Positions 60,237-64,000 of a DNA stretch of 64,000 nt are shown here, in pieces. Below the pieces are notes generated by a model, which saw only the letters and a list, made by a program, of their open reading frames with translations, made no database searches and was not told the origin of the DNA. The position numbers were made by a program, and so were the translations under genes. Position 1 is the stretch's first letter. The number at the start of each line of letters is the position of its first letter. Source of the DNA: Deltaproteobacteria bacterium UBA6106 (GTDB taxonomy: Bacteria > Desulfobacterota > Syntrophorhabdia > Syntrophorhabdales > Syntrophorhabdaceae); assembly GCA_002428485.1 (NCBI GenBank), contig DIWM01000047.1, forward strand, positions 68,674-132,673, written 5' to 3'.

Positions 60237-62051
60237 CTAGGATTTATTTGATTGCAAAAGCTTCATAGCCTCCCTGATGAGATGGCGGTTCTTTGGATTG
60301 TTGTACTGGACGAGGGCGCGGTGCATCTTCCGTTCGCGGAATGTCTTTGCCACGTAGATGCGCTTGCCCGTGTAAGGATCTTTTTCCGTATAGTAGATCG
60401 TTCCGGAAAGGGTGAGGGGCAGGGGAGTGAAATCCTGGATCTGCTCCGGGTGGATACCCCTTTTTTTAAGATAGCGGGAGAGCTTCAGGGCATCTGCAAG
60501 TGTGGCGCCCGGGTGGGCGCTTATAAAGTAATTGACGAGATAAAGTTTTTTACCGGCCTTTCTTTTCGCTTCCTCGAACCTCTTGACGAATTGTTCGTAT
60601 ATATCGAAGGACGGCTTGTTCATGATATTCAAAACGTGATCGACGCAATGCTCGGGAGCAACCTTCATCTGGCCGCTTATATGGAATGCGCAGATGTGAC
60701 GCAGATATTCTGCTGCGCGGTCCTGTACGAGCAGGTCGTACCGTAACCCGCTTTCAATAAAGACATGCCTGACCCCGGGCAGCTTCATGATCTCCTTATA
60801 GAGGTCCATGCTCTCTTCGTATCCGGGCAGCAGGTTCCTGCATACCTTTGGGACAAGGCAGCTTCTTTCGATGCATGCGCCTTTGCCTTCCCACCGCGAA
60901 CAGCTCGCCTGGTAAAGGTTTGCCGTAGGTCCTCCGATATCGGTTATCGTGCCGCGGAAATCTTTTTTTCCTGCGAGCGCCTTTGCTTCCTCTATGATCG
61001 ATCTTTTGCTCCGCGACTGGACGATCCTCCCCTGGTGCATGGAGAGGGAGCAGAAGCTGCAGTCGCCGCAGCACCCCCTGTGGGAGATGATGGAGAAACG
61101 CACCGTCTCAAAGCCGGGAACGCCGCCCTCTTTATCGTACGAAAGATGCCATGCCTTCTGATAGGGGAGGTTATAGATGTGATCCAGTTCTGATGGTTTC
61201 ATGGGAAGGGGAGGGGGGAACTGTATCACATAATGTGTGCCGTGTCCTTGAATGATCGTTTTGCCGCTGAATGGGTCCTGGTTGAGGGATATGCCCCTGA
61301 ACGCCTCATTGAACCTGTCCTTATCGTCTTTCACTTCTTCGTACGAAGGAATTTCGACGAAAGCCGATAATCGATCATCGATCATCGATAATCGAGAACT
61401 ACCTTCTGTGTCTTGCAGCGCATCTGCTGATAGCTGAGGGCTGATCGCTGACAGTTTTCTCAGTACCATTGTTCCCCTGATGCCGTCGAGGTCCCGTCCA
61501 TCTTCTATCCTCTGCGCGATCTCCACGATCTGTCTTTCACCCATCCCGTAGACGAGTATATCTGCCCTGGAATCGACGAGGATCGACCTCCGCACCGTGT
61601 TGTCCCACCAGTCATAATGGGCGAACCTCCGCAGGCTTGCCTCGATCCCGCCGATCACGATGGGAACATCGCTGTATGCCTCCCGAACACGGTTCGCGTA
61701 TACTATGGCGGCCCTGTCGGGCCTGAGCCCTGCCCTGCCGCCCGGCGAAAAGTCGTCCTTTTTGCGCGGCCTTTTTGTGGACGTGTAGTTGGCGACCATC
61801 GAGTCGAGGTTGCCTGCCGTGATACCGAAGAAGAGACGAGGTTCCCCCAGCTTTCTGAAATCATCGGTCGACCTCCAATCCGGCTGGGCGATGATGCCTA
61901 CTTTAAAGCCGGCAGCTTCAAGAACCCTACCGATCACCGCCGCACCGTAAGAAGGGTGGTCCACGTAGGCATCGCCGGTGACAAGTACGATGTCGGGACA
62001 GCCCCATCCCCTTGATCGAAGGTCGTTGTTTGTAACAGGAAGGAAATGCAT
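60237..62051 (-). CDS. YgiQ-family radical SAM protein with repeat-derived insertion
   Basis: 604 residues from ATG 62051 (MHFLPVTNNDLRSRGWGCPDIVLVTGDAYVDHPS); the longer ORF to 62264 runs antisense through tRNA-Ser and is not real. The N-terminal B12-binding-like part is followed by the radical SAM motif GCCGDCSFCSL (C-x3-C-x2-C), DIGGPTANLYQ and the C-terminal EQIQDFTPLPLTLSGTIYYTEKDPYTGK. The YgiQ family is widespread but its reaction is unknown. Between TMVLRK and FVEIPSYEEV is a segment of about 31 residues (LSAISPQLSADALQ...SMIDDRLSA) encoded by dispersed repeat words (61365-61455). The frame stays open, so the protein may tolerate it. Confidence 0.88.
   Translation of the reverse strand: MHFLPVTNNDLRSRGWGCPDIVLVTGDAYVDHPSYGAAVIGRVLEAAGFKVGIIAQPDWRSTDDFRKLGEPRLFFGITAGNLDSMVANYTSTKRPRKKDDFSPGGRAGLRPDRAAIVYANRVREAYSDVPIVIGGIEASLRRFAHYDWWDNTVRRSILVDSRADILVYGMGERQIVEIAQRIEDGRDLDGIRGTMVLRKLSAISPQLSADALQDTEGSSRLSMIDDRLSAFVEIPSYEEVKDDKDRFNEAFRGISLNQDPFSGKTIIQGHGTHYVIQFPPPLPMKPSELDHIYNLPYQKAWHLSYDKEGGVPGFETVRFSIISHRGCCGDCSFCSLSMHQGRIVQSRSKRSIIEEAKALAGKKDFRGTITDIGGPTANLYQASCSRWEGKGACIERSCLVPKVCRNLLPGYEESMDLYKEIMKLPGVRHVFIESGLRYDLLVQDRAAEYLRHICAFHISGQMKVAPEHCVDHVLNIMNKPSFDIYEQFVKRFEEAKRKAGKKLYLVNYFISAHPGATLADALKLSRYLKKRGIHPEQIQDFTPLPLTLSGTIYYTEKDPYTGKRIYVAKTFRERKMHRALVQYNNPKNRHLIREAMKLLQSNKS
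61365..61455. repeat. Dispersed repeat words in frame within ygiQ
   Basis: GATAATCGATCATCGATCATCG at the left (also at 37839-37867 and 44009-44036) and CTGCTGATAGCTGAGGGCTG, GATCGCTGACAG at the right, of the AGCTATCAGC family. About 91 bases, in frame, with no stop on the coding strand. Confidence 0.7.
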
Positions 62052-62169
62052 AATGATGAATTGTATTGTATCAGAACGGAACACCAAAATACAGTGGCAG
62101 TTTGCCGCAGTATAAACGATGGGAATTGCCTTGTGCAGCCGGCGTTGAGTGTGGTATAAACAATGTGCC

Positions 62170-62263
62170 GGAGAGATGTCCGAGAGGCTGAAGGAGCACG
62201 ATTGGAAATCGTGTGTACGTGCTAAAACGCGTACCGAGGGTTCAAATCCCTCTCTCTCCGCCA
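62170..62263 (+). tRNA. tRNA-Ser (GGA)
   Basis: 94-base class II tRNA: acceptor GGAGAGA pairing with TCTCTCC, anticodon loop TTGGAAA giving GGA, a long variable arm (GTACGTGCTAAAACGCGTAC) and T arm with GGTTCAAATCC. Discriminator G and CCA are encoded. It serves as the probable integration site of the adjacent element. Confidence 0.96.
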
Positions 62264-62275
62264 CTGCCTATTTTT
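62235..62275 (+). other. Probable attachment site (attL) at tRNA-Ser 3' end
   Basis: P4-type integrases recombine at tRNA 3' ends. The integrase gene starts 205 bases downstream of the tRNA 3' end in the same orientation, the standard arrangement. The core would be the T-arm/acceptor part of the tRNA; the matching right end is outside the window, so limits are approximate. Confidence 0.5.
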
Positions 62276-62467
62276 TATATGTTTTTATAATTCCTTATAA
62301 GTACTAAAATACCTTTAAAATTAGTTAGATATCAATTTTGACTGTTCATATGAGTCCATTAAAGACCATTGACAGCCATCAATTTTCTGTGGTAACTTTT
62401 TGGGGTAACCATGCTTACCTGTTCTGAGTTACCACAGTTTCACAGAGTTTGAAAAGGGGGCTGCCTT
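62276..62467 (+). promoter_or_regulatory. Integrase upstream region with GGTAAC repeats
   Basis: Non-coding 190 bases. Four GGTAAC/GTTACC-type words (TGGTAACTTT, GGGGTAACCA, GCTTACCTG, GAGTTACCAC) between 62390 and 62440, in both orientations, suggest arm-type integrase or excisionase sites and overlap the likely int promoter. Confidence 0.4.
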
Positions 62468-63655
62468 ATGCCGCTTACGGACATACGCATCAGGAACGCG
62501 CGTCCCAGGAAAAAACCCTACAAGATGTACGACGCATCCGGTCTGTATCTTCTTGTCACTCCTTCCGGAGGCAAATGGTGGAGGTTCAACTATCTCCTGA
62601 AGGGAAAGCAGAAGACCATCAGCCTTGGCGTGTATCCCGATGTAAGCCTGAAGGAGGCCAGAAACAGAAGAGATCGGGGGAAAGACCTCCTTGCGGAGGG
62701 CGGCGACCCCTCGGCGATGAGGAAGGCGCAGAAGACTGACGGGGCCATGACCTACGGAGAGCTGACCATGGAGTGGTTTGAGAACAGGAAGTCAACGTGG
62801 GTGAAAAGACATGCGGAAACGGTCTTGCAGAGGATCAACAACTACATCCTCCCCGCCTTCGGGGATACCCCCGTCACTGGGATCACGACGCCTCTGCTCT
62901 ATAAGTTCCTACAGGGCATAGAGCAAAGCGGCAAGATCGAGACGGCGCACAGGGTAAAACAGATAACGAGCATGATATTCCGGTATGGCATCGTGAAGGG
63001 TGTTGCAGAGAGGGACCCCGCATCGGACCTGGGGCGGGGGATGCTTACGCCGTCTCGGCCCCAGCACTATGCGACGATCCTCGAACCTGCGAAGATAGGC
63101 GCCCTCATGAGGGCGATCGACGGGTATGAGTACGTGCTCGTAAGATGCGCCCTCAAGCTCCTTTCACTCACCTTTGTCCGGCCGGGAGAACTCCGCAACG
63201 CCCGATGGGAAGAGTTTAAGTTTGATGAAAGACTGTGGGAGATCCCCGCCGAGAAGATGAAGATGAAACGGGAGCACGTGGTCCCTCTCTCCAAACAGGC
63301 AATCGCCCTGCTCAAGGAGTTGCGGTCGTTCTCGTCATACCTGAAATCGGAGTATCTCTTTCCGAGCCTGCGGAGCAGGCAAAGGCCCATCTCCGACGTG
63401 ACGATGCACGCGGCGCTGCGGCGCATGGGGTACGACACGAAGAAAGATATCACCCCTCACGGGTTCAGGGCTATGGCGCGTACGATCCTTCATGAACGGT
63501 TGAAGTTCCCTCCCGAGGTGATCGAGCACCAGCTGGCACACGCCGTTCCCGATGCGCTCGGAGAGGCATACAACAGGACGAAGTTCATCGACGAGAGAAA
63601 GAAGATGATGCAGGCATGGGCGGACTATCTTGATACATTAAAAACATCAATTTGA
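62468..63655 (+). CDS. P4-type tyrosine recombinase/integrase
   Basis: 395 residues. N-terminal DUF4102-type arm-binding domain (PLTDIRIRNARPRKKPYKMYDASGLYLLVTPSGGKWWRF, LGVYPDVSLKEAR), SAM-like core-binding domain (about 95-185) and catalytic domain with R in VRPGELRNARW, H-x-x-R in TPHGFRAMAR, H in EHQLAHAV and the Tyr in GEAYNRTKF. All catalytic residues are present, so it should be active. ATG 62468 follows AAAGGGGG. It integrates or excises the island that begins here. Confidence 0.93.
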   Translation: MPLTDIRIRNARPRKKPYKMYDASGLYLLVTPSGGKWWRFNYLLKGKQKTISLGVYPDVSLKEARNRRDRGKDLLAEGGDPSAMRKAQKTDGAMTYGELTMEWFENRKSTWVKRHAETVLQRINNYILPAFGDTPVTGITTPLLYKFLQGIEQSGKIETAHRVKQITSMIFRYGIVKGVAERDPASDLGRGMLTPSRPQHYATILEPAKIGALMRAIDGYEYVLVRCALKLLSLTFVRPGELRNARWEEFKFDERLWEIPAEKMKMKREHVVPLSKQAIALLKELRSFSSYLKSEYLFPSLRSRQRPISDVTMHAALRRMGYDTKKDITPHGFRAMARTILHERLKFPPEVIEHQLAHAVPDALGEAYNRTKFIDERKKMMQAWADYLDTLKTSI

Positions 63656-63877
63656 CCTCAACTGCTCAATCTGGCTTACGAGTTCTTTAATTTTTTTCTT
63701 ATCCATTCTCTTATAAATGGCTTCCATGATCCTGTCAACTTCAGCCTCATTCCAGAGAGACATCTTTTTAAAAGGTTTGACCGGCCTGGGAAACAGTCCT
63801 TGTTTTATCAACTCGTACAAATGTGTTCTGCTCACTTTCATTTTCCTTTGTATGTCAACGGGTCTCATGAACGTCAT
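63647..63877 (-). CDS. AlpA-family regulator/excisionase-like protein
   Basis: 76 residues: MRPVDIQRKMKVSRTHLYELIKQGLFPRPVKPFKKMSLWNEAEVDRIM is the AlpA/MerR-like helix-turn-helix found beside P4-type integrases, where it controls excision. The tail (KKKIKELVSQIEQLRSN) is helical. AGGAGGAACGA precedes the ATG. Convergent with the integrase and overlapping its 3' end by 9 bases. Confidence 0.85.
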   Translation of the reverse strand: MTFMRPVDIQRKMKVSRTHLYELIKQGLFPRPVKPFKKMSLWNEAEVDRIMEAIYKRMDKKKIKELVSQIEQLRSN

Positions 63878-63916
63878 TCGTTCCTCCTTATATGTTTTTC
63901 TTAATACATATAGGTA

Positions 63917-64000
63917 TTACTCCGGCGGTGATGTTTTCGGTGGTGTCGCCTGCCTTGCGGGTTCCTGCGGAAGAATTAACCCGAAAAATGCATTTACCTG
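63917..64000 (-). CDS. Possible C-terminus of an island gene, truncated by the window
   Basis: A minus-strand frame is open from the window edge to TAA (complement of 63917-63919), giving 27 residues (VNAFFGLILPQE...PPKTSPPE) with a proline-rich tail of the sort seen at protein C-termini. It ends 40 bases before alpA on the same strand. Too short to assign; could be chance. Confidence 0.3.
   Translation of the reverse strand, partial: QVNAFFGLILPQEPARQATPPKTSPPE

Noticed and set aside
62052..62264. N-terminal extension of the ygiQ frame (starting MAEREGFEPS)
   Set aside because: This stretch is the antisense of tRNA-Ser plus spacer, a well-known artefact; the family N-terminus begins at ATG 62051.

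Overview
The window reads as a chromosome segment of an anaerobic, probably syntrophic, aromatic-degrading bacterium of the Deltaproteobacteria/Desulfobacterota type. A Syntrophorhabdus-like lineage is my best guess, from gene content and not from a database match. Three things point there: the ring-hydrolysis genes of anaerobic benzoyl-CoA degradation (bamQ, bamA, bamR-like), a very large heterodisulfide reductase (Hdr)/methylene-tetrahydrofolate reductase (MetFV) electron-transfer cluster that includes a selenoprotein, and otherwise ordinary Gram-negative housekeeping genes (plsY, lpxK, leuACD, radA).

Layout. 1-4.8 kb: end of GTP-type PEP carboxykinase, a periplasmic binding protein, an unrecognised protein, an MFS carrier, a decayed acyl-CoA ligase, a RidA-like protein, a tiny lipoprotein and a phage-integrase relic beside tRNA-Glu and tRNA-Lys. 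5-12.6 kb (mostly plus strand): plsY, an adenine-deaminase-like amidohydrolase, an MFS carrier, a PaaI-type thioesterase, a class A penicillin-binding protein and a small secreted protein. 12.7-34.4 kb (all minus strand): ammonium transporter, P-II protein and glutamine synthetase, then a class I amidotransferase, then the central object: mvhD-like, metV, metF, two glutamate-synthase FMN-domain proteins, a glutaminase/GXGXG glutamate-synthase protein, hdrC, hdrB, a winged-helix protein, a giant HdrA-GltD-HdrA fusion, a Sec-containing mvhD, metV and metF. 34.9-37.8 kb: Yip1-family membrane protein, sodium:solute symporter, enoyl-CoA hydratase. 38-44 kb (plus): short-chain dehydrogenase, bamQ, bamA, bamR, an M24 peptidase and a TIM-barrel isomerase. 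44-54.7 kb: radA, a universal stress protein, asd-leuD-leuC-leuA-lpxK, a zinc-ribbon regulator, rlmD. 55-60 kb: a PAS histidine kinase, a ThDP enzyme and a soluble kinase/receiver pair. 60.2-64 kb: a YgiQ radical-SAM protein, tRNA-Ser, and the left edge of an integrated element (P4-type integrase and AlpA regulator).

How it fits together (inference). The 12.7-29.9 kb cluster holds every module of an electron-bifurcating MetFV-HdrABC-MvhD complex and also every module of glutamate synthase (glutaminase, GXGXG, FMN synthase, GltD); the GltD part is spliced into HdrA. It sits directly downstream of amtB-glnB-glnA. The metF-metV-mvhD trio is present twice, and only one MvhD keeps the full redox-ligand motif, with selenocysteine encoded by an in-frame UGA followed by a SECIS-like hairpin. 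This is the strongest candidate for an undescribed system. The bam cluster would take the cyclic dienoyl-CoA product of benzoyl-CoA reduction to an open-chain C7 acyl-CoA.

Intergenic regions are unusually rich in dispersed degenerate repeats: heptamer arrays of GTGAAAG type, CGTAAGGCGT words, AGCTATGAGC words, GATTATCGATCATCGA words, AT-rich inverted repeats and MITE-like elements with terminal inverted repeats. One stretch of these words lies in frame inside ygiQ.
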